Source: CAZHDB01 sp964531225
GTDB taxonomy: Archaea; Thermoproteota; Thermoprotei_A; Sulfolobales; Desulfurococcaceae
Reading direction: 5' to 3'
Length of the DNA stretch: 64,000 bases
Assembly (NCBI GenBank): GCA_964531225.1
Contig: CAZHDB010000002.1
Location: forward strand, 55,686-119,685
Positions 53,562 through 61,304 of the stretch are shown in pieces. The notes below the pieces were generated by a model that saw nothing but the letters and a program-made list of their open reading frames with translations, had not been told where the DNA came from and searched no databases. Made by a program: the position numbers and the translations under genes. Each line of letters opens with the position of its first letter. Position 1 is the stretch's first letter.

Positions 53562-54137
53562 ATGTCTAAGCGTATGATCTATGTGATGTTATGTCTTGTC
53601 ATGTTAGTCATAGCTGTATCTATAGTATCTGCTGATGTCCAGAGGCTATATTCAGTATATGATACAGGGTATAGGCTACGTAATGAATATATGATAGAGT
53701 TTTCAGTGACTGTGCCATCAAGTGATGAAGAGCGTATTGTAGGTATTAATGATGGTGAGTATGACTATATGATTGTAGCATACTACAAGACTAAAGACAA
53801 TGGTGTAGTAGAGCACTACATAGGTGTATATAAAGGCCAGAGAAAGGAAAGCAGTTCATGGTGGGTGGATCTATGGCGTGTCGAGGCAGAGCCCGGTTCA
53901 AAACATGATTGTAAGATCGTTATGGAAAACAATATAGTTAAGTTCATCGTGGACGGTGCACTAAGAGCCAGTGTAAAAGTAGATAGTGATGAGGTAATTA
54001 TCGTAGCAAGTAATGTACAGGTATCCCCACCGCATTCTACATCACAGACAACCATACCCACAATACCATTACTATTAGGACTAGGAGTAATAGCCATTAT
54101 AGTAGTAGCTACAATCTTTATAACGAAAAAGAAATAA
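53562..54137 (+). CDS. Secreted membrane-anchored protein, paralogue-like of the first domain of the large surface protein
   Basis: A 191-residue protein with signal peptide (5-24), a beta-rich ectodomain (25-155), a short Thr/Ser linker and a C-terminal anchor (about 166-186) ending ITKKK. The last strands (KFIVDGALRASVKVDSDEVIIVASNVQVSPP) align by eye with residues 128-160 of the 45450 product (KISINDRLIYSFTGTVDKYSIVAQDAKVSAP). It may be a second surface protein of the same type. Confidence 0.7.
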   Translation: MSKRMIYVMLCLVMLVIAVSIVSADVQRLYSVYDTGYRLRNEYMIEFSVTVPSSDEERIVGINDGEYDYMIVAYYKTKDNGVVEHYIGVYKGQRKESSSWWVDLWRVEAEPGSKHDCKIVMENNIVKFIVDGALRASVKVDSDEVIIVASNVQVSPPHSTSQTTIPTIPLLLGLGVIAIIVVATIFITKKK

Positions 54138-54153
54138 AAACAAATTATTTTTT
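54136..54153 (+). terminator. T-run element, copy 3
   Basis: AAAAACAAATTATTTTTT directly after the stop codon of the preceding gene; same motif as copies 1 and 2. Followed by TATATATATATTATATGG, a probable promoter, before the TTG start at 54195. Confidence 0.5.
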
Positions 54154-54194
54154 CTCATATCATGTAATATATATATATTATATGGTGGCTTGGG

Positions 54195-55118
54195 TTGGGT
54201 AAGGGAAAGGTTCTTGGTATTGTATTGGCTGTTGTATTAATTATTATTATACTTGGTCTTATTGTTTATGCTTATCAGTTGAAGACTGTTGCTGAGAATG
54301 TAGAGGTTAGTAGGGCAACGGTTGTTGATGCTGATCTTGAGGGTTTAAGCAAGGTTGTTCTAACTATTAGGCTCTATATCAATAACCCTTCAGGCTATGA
54401 TGTAGAGGTTAGCAAGATATACTATAACGTCTATATAAATGATGAGTTCTTTGGAAGCGGTGTAAAAGAGAATATCTATGTACCTGCAGGATCCGAGAAA
54501 CCCATTGATATAAAGCTTGAAGTACCAGGCGAAAGCCTAGTATCTGTTCTATGGAGTAGCTTGAAAAACATCTTCACTAATGGCGGCAAGATAGACTATG
54601 ACATTACTGGCCGAGTAGTAGTGCCAGTAAAACTCTTTGGAGCAATAAGGATGGGAGAGGTAGAGGCCCCATACAGTATACCTGGAGAGTATGAGATACC
54701 AAAGCCTTCCCTACCATCAATAGGTTTTCCAAGTAATGGACAAACAACTACTCCACGTAAAGGCGAGTTAGTAGTTCTTGATCCTGTATGGTTTGTAAAT
54801 GGTATGTCTAGTGAAATATGTAAACCAGGAGACCAAGTAACAGTCTATATAGTAGTTATCGCAAGGAAAGAATATGTACATGGAACACTGACAATTGTTG
54901 TTAGAAGAGATATCAGAATTCTCCCCGATCAAGACATGATATATAAAAACTATGAAGTAAGCCTATTACCAGGAGATAATATGACATATAGTATATCATT
55001 TACAGTACCAAATGACAAGCCATACGAAGTAGAGGGATACTTTATAGAAGTCTACTTAGATGGAGAAAAAATCTATTCAACTCCTAACCAATATCCCCCG
55101 AGACTAAAATTAAGCTAA
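54195..55118 (+). CDS. Membrane-anchored LEA14-like protein
   Basis: A 307-residue protein starting with TTG. One N-terminal membrane segment (6-28), an LEA14/WHy-type beta domain (about 38-165; INNPSGYDVEVSKIYYNVYI is characteristic), then a second beta domain (190-305) resembling CARDB-like cell-surface modules. It would sit outside the membrane. LEA14-like domains are found in archaeal membrane-associated proteins of unclear role. End of the surface-protein cluster. Confidence 0.7.
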   Translation: MGKGKVLGIVLAVVLIIIILGLIVYAYQLKTVAENVEVSRATVVDADLEGLSKVVLTIRLYINNPSGYDVEVSKIYYNVYINDEFFGSGVKENIYVPAGSEKPIDIKLEVPGESLVSVLWSSLKNIFTNGGKIDYDITGRVVVPVKLFGAIRMGEVEAPYSIPGEYEIPKPSLPSIGFPSNGQTTTPRKGELVVLDPVWFVNGMSSEICKPGDQVTVYIVVIARKEYVHGTLTIVVRRDIRILPDQDMIYKNYEVSLLPGDNMTYSISFTVPNDKPYEVEGYFIEVYLDGEKIYSTPNQYPPRLKLS

Positions 55119-55162
55119 ACCCTTTTTTCTATTTCTTCGTATGTTAATATTGTTAGGGTGGG

Positions 55163-56080
55163 ATGTTGTATTTTGTTTTTCTTGATGAATCTGGTGATAC
55201 TAATCCTGAGAGCTGGCAGGGCAAGTATTATATTCTTTGCTCTCTTATTGTCCCAGATAATGAGTTCGCAAGGCTTAGAATTATTGCAAGTCTTATTCTA
55301 AGATATTTGTTAGACATGGGTATTAGGAATATTGATGAGATTAAGGGGGCAGATATTCGTAAAAAGATCTTTAAACTAGCGAATACAAAGGGATATGATG
55401 AGAAGTGGGCTGAGGATAAATTCTATCACATATATGATAGTATAATTGCTAAGTACCTAACTAACTCAAAAGTGATTGTAGTAGCTATAGATAAGCCGAG
55501 GCTTTTTAGAGAATATGTTATTGGGCGAGCTTTTGATGAAGTTTATAGCTCCATTAATAATGCATTCTTCAATCTTAGGAAAATAGGCTATTTTATGTTC
55601 TTGAATGATAATAACATAGATGGCCGTATAAGAGATAGGTTTATGAAAAATTTTGATGAAGATGTAAAAAAGCTATTCAATGTTCTTGTAAGGATTACTG
55701 CAACAGCTGAAGTTCTCTACAGGGTTCAGAAATATCTTGAAAATATTGATGACCATGCTACACTTTACTTCGATAAAGATTCAAGCACAATAAAGGATTC
55801 TCTATATAGAATGTCTAGCGAACGCTTTATACATGATAATGGCATACCTGTAGTTAGGAGACATGGTGAGCTAAAAACTCTTGATAAGATACATGGATTC
55901 TTTCTCTTGGACTCAAAGCTTAACAAACATATACAGATAGTTGATATGTTTGTATATGCGGCAAGACTCTATTTGTTACACGGCAAAGAAACATACCTTA
56001 ATTTTCTGAAACCCTATTTTGTTACAAAACCTGGAACAAATGAGATATATGGTTATGGCTTAAAGATAATCCCAAGCTAG
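55163..56080 (+). CDS. DUF3800-family protein
   Basis: A 305-residue protein with the family hallmarks: FLDESGDTNP at residues 6-15, GKYYILCSLIVPD, and near the C-terminus NKHIQIVDMFVYAARLY. DUF3800 proteins are widespread in mobile elements and have an RNase H-like fold with acidic residues (here Asp8 and the Asp in IQIVD), so a nuclease role is suspected. ATG follows GGGTGGG. Its function in the element could be defence or DNA processing. Confidence 0.82.
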   Translation: MLYFVFLDESGDTNPESWQGKYYILCSLIVPDNEFARLRIIASLILRYLLDMGIRNIDEIKGADIRKKIFKLANTKGYDEKWAEDKFYHIYDSIIAKYLTNSKVIVVAIDKPRLFREYVIGRAFDEVYSSINNAFFNLRKIGYFMFLNDNNIDGRIRDRFMKNFDEDVKKLFNVLVRITATAEVLYRVQKYLENIDDHATLYFDKDSSTIKDSLYRMSSERFIHDNGIPVVRRHGELKTLDKIHGFFLLDSKLNKHIQIVDMFVYAARLYLLHGKETYLNFLKPYFVTKPGTNEIYGYGLKIIPS

Positions 56081-56087
56081 AAAATAT

Positions 56088-56147
56088 GGGTAGTAGGCGG
56101 GGACCACCCTACCCGTCCCCTACACGGGGACCAGGCTAGGCGTCCCC
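56088..56147 (+). ncRNA. GC-rich structured element with alternating pairing blocks
   Basis: After the DUF3800 gene: GGGTAG (56088-56093) pairs with CTACCC (56109-56114). GGGGAC (56099-56104), GTCCCC (56115-56120), GGGGAC (56126-56131) and GTCCCC (56142-56147) alternate, so that two tandem or one nested structure can form. It may be a terminator, a riboregulator or a small RNA. No coding frame crosses it. Confidence 0.45.
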
Positions 56148-56409
56148 ATAACAGCCTTACTTTATTGGCAACATCAACAGTAATACTATAGCATTTCTGT
56201 ATTATTCATGTACTATTTCTGTGTCCACTGGGTATAAAATGTTTACCTCAGTATACCATATCTCACAATTTGAGTATTACCTATATAAACAGGGCACTCC
56301 TCAGCGAAACTATTGCTGATCTATTATTGAAAGACTTATCCACTATTATATAAATAATGTATATACTGGGTGTTGGGAACTGGGTTGTACAAAGGCCCAG
56401 TTACTAGCA
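56148..56409. other. Non-coding stretch of about 260 bp
   Basis: No convincing gene. TATATAAA-like boxes occur near 56340-56365 (ACTATTATATAAATAATG), which could be a promoter for the small frame at 56410. Confidence 0.4.
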
Positions 56410-56541
56410 TTGATTGACTTCATATTGGGTGAGATAGCGAGTTCCAAGGATAAAGACGACGCCTACAAACGAGTACTAAGAATAAGATCAAGGATACAGG
56501 AATACGCCTTCGAAGAAATACTAAAAGAACTAGGACTATAG
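56410..56541 (+). CDS. Possible 43-residue protein
   Basis: An open frame from TTG to TAG encoding a helical charged peptide (IDFILGEIASSKDKDDAYKRVLRI). The composition looks protein-like, with a TATA-like box about 50 bp upstream. The frame remains open upstream without a better start, so it could also be the remnant of a longer gene. Confidence 0.35.
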   Translation: MIDFILGEIASSKDKDDAYKRVLRIRSRIQEYAFEEILKELGL

Positions 56542-56584
56542 GTATTACTGTGTAAGCATACTCTTTCTATTTTCTATATATAAT

Positions 56585-56989
56585 ATGTATATGTATATAG
56601 ATGATGTATTCCCTGACTTATATAGTATTACCACAGGTTATAAGCTATGGGATATGGTAATGTCATATATATCATATTATAAATGGCGATGGAAAAAGTA
56701 TATTTATATTCATGCACCATCAAATAGAGAGTTAGCAGAATTTGTTAGATATTCTAATACAGTTTATAATAGGTATGGATACTTCTTTAGAATCATACCT
56801 AAACGTAAACCCCCATTCTTTGTTGAAATAGTGTTTTTCCATAGAGATAAGAAGAAGGGCCCTGTTAGGCTCATTACATTTGAAAAGACTAGGGATCTAC
56901 CAAGAGATAGATATTCATGGGGTAGAATAATATGGAAGTATGTTAAACAATATATTTCAATTCATGGGTTCTATGGCTCTCTGGGATAG
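56585..56989 (+). CDS. Protein of unknown function
   Basis: A 134-residue protein very rich in Tyr, Lys, Arg and Phe (MSYISYYKWRWKKYIYIHA). No motif recognised; the base composition is closer to the AT-rich chromosome than to the rest of the element. The ATG follows a TATATATAAT stretch directly, suggesting a leaderless mRNA or a different start. Confidence 0.55.
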   Translation: MYMYIDDVFPDLYSITTGYKLWDMVMSYISYYKWRWKKYIYIHAPSNRELAEFVRYSNTVYNRYGYFFRIIPKRKPPFFVEIVFFHRDKKKGPVRLITFEKTRDLPRDRYSWGRIIWKYVKQYISIHGFYGSLG

Positions 56990-57032
56990 ATTATATTGGG
57001 TAAAATATATATAGCTAATATGTAGATAACTA

Positions 57033-57048
57033 TTAGATAGACATCTAA
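57033..57048. promoter_or_regulatory. Operator-like inverted repeat before the HTH gene
   Basis: TTAGAT-AGAC-ATCTAA, followed by GAAATG. The 12-mer GATAGACATCTA recurs at 58172-58183, and ATCTAAGAAAT recurs at 58226-58236. TAGATAAC lies just upstream (57023), matching CAGATAAC at 58243. A likely binding site of an element regulator. Confidence 0.6.
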
Positions 57049-57081
57049 GAAATGTATGGGAGACGGGGGCCATGATCTATT

Positions 57082-57843
57082 TTGGGGACTGGGTGTTATA
57101 AACTTTGCTCTGATAATCAGAATTGCAAGGACAACACTAGTAGGGGAGATAATAGTAGGTTACCCCTAGGTGCTCTATCTCGTGTTCTCAGGGATAAGAG
57201 ATATGGCGTATCAAGGGATATTGTACTGTATCTTTTGAGAAATGTAACTGCTACTCCTGGAGAGCTTACCAAAGCTATAGGAGTTGATAGACGTAGGATA
57301 AGTGATGCCCTTAGACGCCTTGAGAAACTAGGTATAGTAAAATTGGTTAGGAGACCTGGTAGCAATAGGGTTTTGTCTGTTGAGCTTATAGCACCTGATT
57401 CTCCAGAAAATGCAAGGACAATTATGACACGGGGTAATGAGTTGTTTTGTGGTTTGATTTTTGATGGTTTTAGGGTTGATAATGTTCGTGGTTTGTTGCG
57501 TGGCGGTGGTTGGGTTGGTGGTGATCGTGGTGTTAGGTTTGGTTTGGATAGGTTAGGCTGGTTTGAGTATTTGAGTTATGTTGAGTTTGATGGTTTGTTT
57601 GTTGTGGATAGGGTGCCTTTGTCTAGTGTTCAGTTGTATTGGAGTAGGCGTGACCGTAGGCTTGTTCTTGAGGTTAGGCCTAGGCGTGGTGTTGTGAGAA
57701 GGGGTTTGTTGTGGGAGAGTGTTTGTGAGGGCTTGGCTTTAAATGTTGTTTCTAGTTTTGAGGTTTTGCTTCGTATTGATCCTAGGCTTGCATGCAGGGT
57801 TCTTAGGTTTCTTATTGATAGGGCTGGTTTTTGCCTTAGGTAG
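57082..57843 (+). CDS. Winged-helix protein with a large unknown C-terminal domain
   Basis: A 253-residue protein beginning with TTG, the first start after an in-frame stop. Residues 28-105 form a MarR/ArsR-like winged helix (TPGELTKAIGVDRRRISDALRRLEKLGIVKLVRR). Residues 120-253 are a basic domain of unknown fold. The DNA of the C-terminal half (57440-57840) is strikingly rich in G and T on this strand. It may be a regulator or a replication-type protein. Its upstream region carries an operator-like repeat. Confidence 0.65.
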   Translation: MGTGCYKLCSDNQNCKDNTSRGDNSRLPLGALSRVLRDKRYGVSRDIVLYLLRNVTATPGELTKAIGVDRRRISDALRRLEKLGIVKLVRRPGSNRVLSVELIAPDSPENARTIMTRGNELFCGLIFDGFRVDNVRGLLRGGGWVGGDRGVRFGLDRLGWFEYLSYVEFDGLFVVDRVPLSSVQLYWSRRDRRLVLEVRPRRGVVRRGLLWESVCEGLALNVVSSFEVLLRIDPRLACRVLRFLIDRAGFCLR

Positions 57844-58114
57844 TTGTTTCTTCTAAGAGTTCTAGGACTTGTTTGATTAGCTGTGCTATTTTCTTGCCTT
57901 TATCTGTTAAATATATGAATCTGCGGCCAGGTGGTTGCTTCTCATATTCGTCTTTGGCTAGCCCGTGTTTTATGAGTAGCTCGACGTTGTTGGTTACTGC
58001 TTGGCGGCTATAACCTGTTTCCCTGATTATACTGGTTATATCTAGCCTATCATGTTTAAGCAATGCTACTAAGATCCTTGCTTCTTCTCCAAACAGTATC
58101 TTTCTCTTAGGCAC
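57836..58114 (-). CDS. Winged-helix repressor-like protein (only minus-strand gene of the element)
   Basis: About 92 residues from GTG 58114, nine bases after GGTG; a longer frame to 58180 would add a hydrophobic leader encoded over the promoter. A MarR/PadR-like winged helix is clear (LDITSIIRETGYSRQAVTNNVELLIKHGLA, wing RRFIYLTDKGKKIA). Being divergent from the plus-strand gene at 58271, with shared inverted repeats between, it is the best candidate for the repressor that binds those sites. Confidence 0.75.
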   Translation of the reverse strand: MPKRKILFGEEARILVALLKHDRLDITSIIRETGYSRQAVTNNVELLIKHGLAKDEYEKQPPGRRFIYLTDKGKKIAQLIKQVLELLEETTT

Positions 58115-58170
58115 TATACCACACCATATGATATATGTATATCTATATACTAATAGAAGTGTTGTAAATA

Positions 58171-58250
58171 CGATAGACATCTATATAACTGATAAGCAGA
58201 AAAGTTTATAAGCTATTCCTTAGATATCTAAGAAATAGATATCAGATAAC
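58171..58250. promoter_or_regulatory. Divergent promoter region with operator-like repeats
   Basis: Contains GATAGACATCTA (58172-58183), an AAAGTTTATAAG box (58201-58212) that looks like BRE plus TATA for the plus-strand gene, the perfect palindrome TTAGATATCTAA (58220-58231), and a further TAGATATC (58236-58243) with CAGATAAC (58243-58250). The repeats overlap where transcription of the 58271 gene should begin, as expected for repression. Confidence 0.65.
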
Positions 58251-58270
58251 TAAAATGGGTGAAACCATAC

Positions 58271-58495
58271 ATGACAGATAGGTCTCGTACCCGTATGGTT
58301 AATCTTGAGCCGCTTTTTGTCCGTATTCCTAGGTCTATTAAGGGTGAGTTGGAAAGGCTCTATCCTGTGCTTGGCTATAAGGATCTCTCTGAGTTTGTCA
58401 GGGATATTCTGAGGAAATACATTGATAACCTGAGGATTGCCAGGCCCGAGCTATTCAAGCAGGAAACAATAGTCTATGAAGAAGAATCATTATAG
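58271..58495 (+). CDS. Ribbon-helix-helix regulator
   Basis: About 74 residues from ATG 58271, preceded by GGTGAAA (a GTG at 58259 overlaps that site). The first 45 residues fit a CopG-like fold (LFVRIPRSIKGELERLY, then LSEFVRDILRKYID). First gene of the right-hand plus-strand operon and placed directly behind the operator-like repeats, so it may regulate itself or the operon. Confidence 0.75.
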   Translation: MTDRSRTRMVNLEPLFVRIPRSIKGELERLYPVLGYKDLSEFVRDILRKYIDNLRIARPELFKQETIVYEEESL

Positions 58496-58517
58496 ATGGT
58501 CCGAAGGGTGATCTGTT

Positions 58518-58757
58518 GTGGCTAAGGCTGTCCAGGTTCAGGCTAGTCCTGGGCTTGAGGATCTTGTTGGCGGCAGGATTCTCAAGGTTTATCATGATCG
58601 TTGGGACGAGTATATGGAGATCCTTGTCCGTGACCGCTGGGGTAGGCTGCTGAAGCTTGTTATCGAGCCGTATAGGGAGTACATGTGCGAGGGCGAGGGC
58701 GAAGACTGTTGGGAAGCATTCATAACATACAGGATAGAACCCATAAGGTCGAGGTGA
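58518..58757 (+). CDS. Small protein of unknown function
   Basis: A 79-residue protein from GTG, four bases after GGTGATC. Strand-rich (GRILKVYHDRWDEYMEILVRD) with two cysteines in an acidic loop (MCEGEGEDCWEAF). No family recognised. Second gene of the coupled small-gene run. Confidence 0.6.
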   Translation: MAKAVQVQASPGLEDLVGGRILKVYHDRWDEYMEILVRDRWGRLLKLVIEPYREYMCEGEGEDCWEAFITYRIEPIRSR

Positions 58758-58764
58758 TCGAGTA

Positions 58765-58911
58765 ATGCGTTGTCCTTATTGTGGTTCTTGGATGCAGTTG
58801 GCTAGGGTCCATGTCAGTAAGCCATGTAGTGATCCAAGGACTTGGCTAAGGATATGGGAGTATCAATGTCCAAAATGCGGAATGAAAGCCCAAAAAGAAA
58901 CAAAATGGTGA
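58765..58911 (+). CDS. 48-residue zinc-ribbon protein
   Basis: A tiny protein with two CxxC knuckles (CPYC at residues 3-6 and CPKC at 35-38), enough to bind one zinc. Its TGA stop lies within the GGTGATC ribosome site of the next gene. Short zinc ribbons of this type are common in archaeal viruses and plasmids, probably as DNA-binding or adaptor proteins. Confidence 0.7.
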   Translation: MRCPYCGSWMQLARVHVSKPCSDPRTWLRIWEYQCPKCGMKAQKETKW

Positions 58912-58918
58912 TCATTTG

Positions 58919-59236
58919 ATGGTTAGGGTTGCTATTAGGTGTCTTAGACCTGAGGATTTGACTGTTATGCAGTATGATGGTAGGAATATAGCTGTTATTC
59001 TGCCGCTGTTTCCTAGTGATAAACAAGGTATATACATTGTTGATAGGGTTCTAGCATATACTATGGCTCGTGGAATCATATGTCATTTAGCTCTCAATGA
59101 ATGTAGGGAACATGATGAGACTGGTGAATGCAACCATTTACTCAAAGACTGCCTAGTAAACAACAACACATTCATGGGAATTCTCGAACAAATGAACAAA
59201 GACTATCATGAAAAATACATGAAAATACTAGGGTGA
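58919..59236 (+). CDS. Protein of unknown function
   Basis: About 105 residues from ATG 58919, five bases after GGTGATC. The first half is alpha/beta (VRVAIRCLRPEDLTVMQYDG), the second helical with three cysteines (CHLALNECREHDETGECNHL). No family recognised. The stop is inside the next ribosome site. Confidence 0.6.
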   Translation: MVRVAIRCLRPEDLTVMQYDGRNIAVILPLFPSDKQGIYIVDRVLAYTMARGIICHLALNECREHDETGECNHLLKDCLVNNNTFMGILEQMNKDYHEKYMKILG

Positions 59237-59243
59237 TCAAGTG

Positions 59244-59504
59244 ATGGTGCAGGTTTTGTTAGAACTTGATATTCCATGTGAGCTGTGTAGGTATAGTGTG
59301 GATGTTAGTAGCGGGGGTATTATACTAACATATTGTAGTAAGAGACAGGAGTATATCTGTGATCGCCAGTGGATAAACCCAGTTAATTGCTGGAGATACT
59401 GTCAATGTTCACGGCTAAGTGAAAACACATGCCCATACTTTGAGCCAATAGATAATGAACAATACAGGAGAAACCTAGTACTAGCCAGAAAGGTGATCAT
59501 GTGA
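59244..59504 (+). CDS. Cysteine-rich small protein
   Basis: About 86 residues from ATG 59244, five bases after GGTGATC, containing nine cysteines (CELC, YCSK, ICDR, NCWRYCQC, CPYF). This is enough for two zinc or an iron-sulfur site. No family recognised. The stop overlaps the next start (TGATG). Confidence 0.65.
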   Translation: MVQVLLELDIPCELCRYSVDVSSGGIILTYCSKRQEYICDRQWINPVNCWRYCQCSRLSENTCPYFEPIDNEQYRRNLVLARKVIM

Positions 59505-59782
59505 TGGCTAGGGTTCTTGTGGATATAACGTTTGTCTTCTATGGATTAACAATTAACGATCTAGAGAAGCTTGGATGTAGGAGAACAGTGAAGAAAATAG
59601 GTAATATTGAAAATGATGCTATAGAGATCGGTAATAGCGTGTTCCTGGTTCATGAATATGAGGATAAACTATACGTGTTCATACCACTTAGCGAGATAAA
59701 CAACAAAGATCATGTAAAAACACTAGAGAATATTCTCAATGATATACTACAATTAACCAAAAAGGTGATCATGGGTGACTGA
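59504..59782 (+). CDS. Small protein of unknown function
   Basis: About 92 residues from ATG 59504, five bases after GGTGATC. Alpha/beta character (VLVDITFVFYGLTINDLEKLG; VFIPLSEINNKDHV). No family recognised. Overlaps the next small frame. Confidence 0.6.
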   Translation: MARVLVDITFVFYGLTINDLEKLGCRRTVKKIGNIENDAIEIGNSVFLVHEYEDKLYVFIPLSEINNKDHVKTLENILNDILQLTKKVIMGD

Positions 59783-59918
59783 TGGGATATGTGAGGCTTA
59801 TCGTTTAGAGCCTAAGTGGTTGCATGTAGTAGTCAGTATTAAACCTAGTGATCCTCGTTATCGAGAGCTTATCGAGATCCTTGAGAAGATGAGACTGTTC
59901 TATGAGGTGATTGAATGA
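59775..59918 (+). CDS. Possible 47-residue protein
   Basis: An open frame from GTG 59775 to TGA, overlapping the previous gene by 8 bp and the next by one base. The sequence is protein-like (WLHVVVSIKPSDPRYRELIEILEKMRLFYEV). It fills the gap exactly between two coupled genes, which supports it. Confidence 0.55.
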   Translation: MTDGICEAYRLEPKWLHVVVSIKPSDPRYRELIEILEKMRLFYEVIE

Positions 59919-60166
59919 TGACGGCTAGTGAGTTTATTGATAGGTTTAACGAGGTTATGGCTGATATGATCGAGTCATATAATCCTAGTGTCGCTGATAT
60001 CGTTACAGTAGGTTCTTCAATGATTGCATTAGCGTTATCACATGCATTCAAGGAATGCACAGAAAGGCATAGTCCCGAAGTATGCCTTACAATTGTAGAG
60101 TCGATGATGCGTGATATATTCAGGACAATTATTAACGCAACAAAACTAGCCATGGTGATCAAGTAA
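59918..60166 (+). CDS. Small helical protein
   Basis: About 82 residues from the ATG at 59918, five bases after GGTGATT; an ATG one codon earlier is less well spaced. All helical (SEFIDRFNEVMADMIESY, MIALALSHAFKECTERH). No family recognised. Its stop shares bases with the next start. Confidence 0.6.
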   Translation: MTASEFIDRFNEVMADMIESYNPSVADIVTVGSSMIALALSHAFKECTERHSPEVCLTIVESMMRDIFRTIINATKLAMVIK

Positions 60167-60471
60167 TGCCCATGAGGGTTATAACTTTCAAGGCTGATGA
60201 CGACTTTATCGAGTCTGTTAATAAGTTTGCAAGGGCTCTCGGCGTTGATCGTAGCTGGTTGATCCGTTTTGCACTGCAGCAGCTTATGAGCCGTGATCTA
60301 AGGGAGCTTAAGAAAATGACGTATGGTAGGTATAGTACGGTAGGCAGGATCGACTTATCGAGAGACATAGTATGCCTTGATCTCAGTATTGATGAGATAC
60401 TCAGGCTGAAGAAGATAAGTAGTGACCCCGTACAGGCGATCAGGCATTTGATCAGGCTAATACCTGACTAG
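60166..60471 (+). CDS. Ribbon-helix-helix regulator
   Basis: A 101-residue protein with an N-terminal RHH domain (MRVITFKADDDFIESVNKFARALG, then SWLIRFALQQLM) and a C-terminal extension. Its first strand is nearly the same as in the chromosomal regulator at 3097-3309. ATG lies five bases after GGTGATC. Likely binds element or host DNA. Confidence 0.78.
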   Translation: MPMRVITFKADDDFIESVNKFARALGVDRSWLIRFALQQLMSRDLRELKKMTYGRYSTVGRIDLSRDIVCLDLSIDEILRLKKISSDPVQAIRHLIRLIPD

Positions 60472-60482
60472 GGGTGGGGCCG

Positions 60483-60644
60483 ATGAAGTGGGGTAGTGTC
60501 AGGAAGGTTCTTAGGCGTATTGGGCTGTGGAGCAGTGGCTTTGGATTCGCTATTGGATTGCTGGGGCTTGGGATAGACTCTAGGATTATACTCATATTCC
60601 TATCCTCGGTACTTGCAATGATCTGCTTGTGGGGTGAGGACTAA
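60483..60644 (+). CDS. 53-residue membrane protein
   Basis: A short protein with a basic start (KWGSVRKVLRRIG) and two hydrophobic segments (about 18-31 and 34-49). ATG follows GGGGTGGGGCCG. No family recognised. Probably a small integral membrane protein of the element. Confidence 0.55.
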   Translation: MKWGSVRKVLRRIGLWSSGFGFAIGLLGLGIDSRIILIFLSSVLAMICLWGED

Positions 60645-60645
60645 G

Positions 60646-60771
60646 GTGGATGATCTTGGCATAGGCGATATAGTGTTCATTGCATGCTTCTGGATCATAC
60701 TAGCACTATATGTTGCCCTAGTCATAGTCTATGGCTCCATCGAGTGGATAAGGGATAAGGTGAGAATATGA
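60646..60771 (+). CDS. 41-residue membrane protein
   Basis: A GTG-started frame with one hydrophobic helix (IVFIACFWIILALYVALVIVYG) and a basic C-terminus (EWIRDKVRI). Starts one base after the previous stop, and its stop overlaps the next ATG. Likely real by its tight packing. Confidence 0.5.
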   Translation: MDDLGIGDIVFIACFWIILALYVALVIVYGSIEWIRDKVRI

Positions 60772-61304
60772 CGATCACGCTCAAGAAAAGATATAGAAGG
60801 AAATGGCGTGTCAGCCTCAGGCGAGAGCTACTAACATATAATATACTGAATATACTGCTGGAACCCTATGATTTCATGATTGTCTTTAGCGGAATTGGAA
60901 GCGGTACAGCTGATTACGTGGATGAAAGCTATAGTAACCCAGTCAATGCATTCGACTTCATAGTACTTAATGAGAATGGTGAGGTAGTGGCCTATCTTGA
61001 TGTAACAGGCTATAGCGACTACCGTGAGGCCAAGGGAGACACAAAACCATGTATCCTACTACCAAAGCTTTGGAAGGCTGAGGAGTTTAACATTACTGAC
61101 AAAGTATGGTTTATACATTTCGTAGACTCCAGGATAAGCCTACGGTTCATAAGAGCTACTGCATTACGTAAGTACCTTGATCAAAACAAGGCCGAGTTAA
61201 GGAAGCTACTGCATGGAGAAAGGCCATACATCTGCATCGATCAAAAGTATTGGCAGGAGCCCAAGGACTTCATACGATGGCTCTTGCTCAAGGTGAGACA
61301 ATGA
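60768..61304 (+). CDS. Possible nuclease-like protein
   Basis: A 178-residue protein with a basic N-terminus. A central stretch AFDFIVLNENGEVVAYLDVTG resembles the strand-turn-strand core of restriction-like nucleases (D, then an acidic residue), but the usual lysine is replaced by threonine, so activity is uncertain. The C-terminus is helical and basic. Tightly coupled to the Cas4-like gene downstream. Confidence 0.5.
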   Translation: MTITLKKRYRRKWRVSLRRELLTYNILNILLEPYDFMIVFSGIGSGTADYVDESYSNPVNAFDFIVLNENGEVVAYLDVTGYSDYREAKGDTKPCILLPKLWKAEEFNITDKVWFIHFVDSRISLRFIRATALRKYLDQNKAELRKLLHGERPYICIDQKYWQEPKDFIRWLLLKVRQ

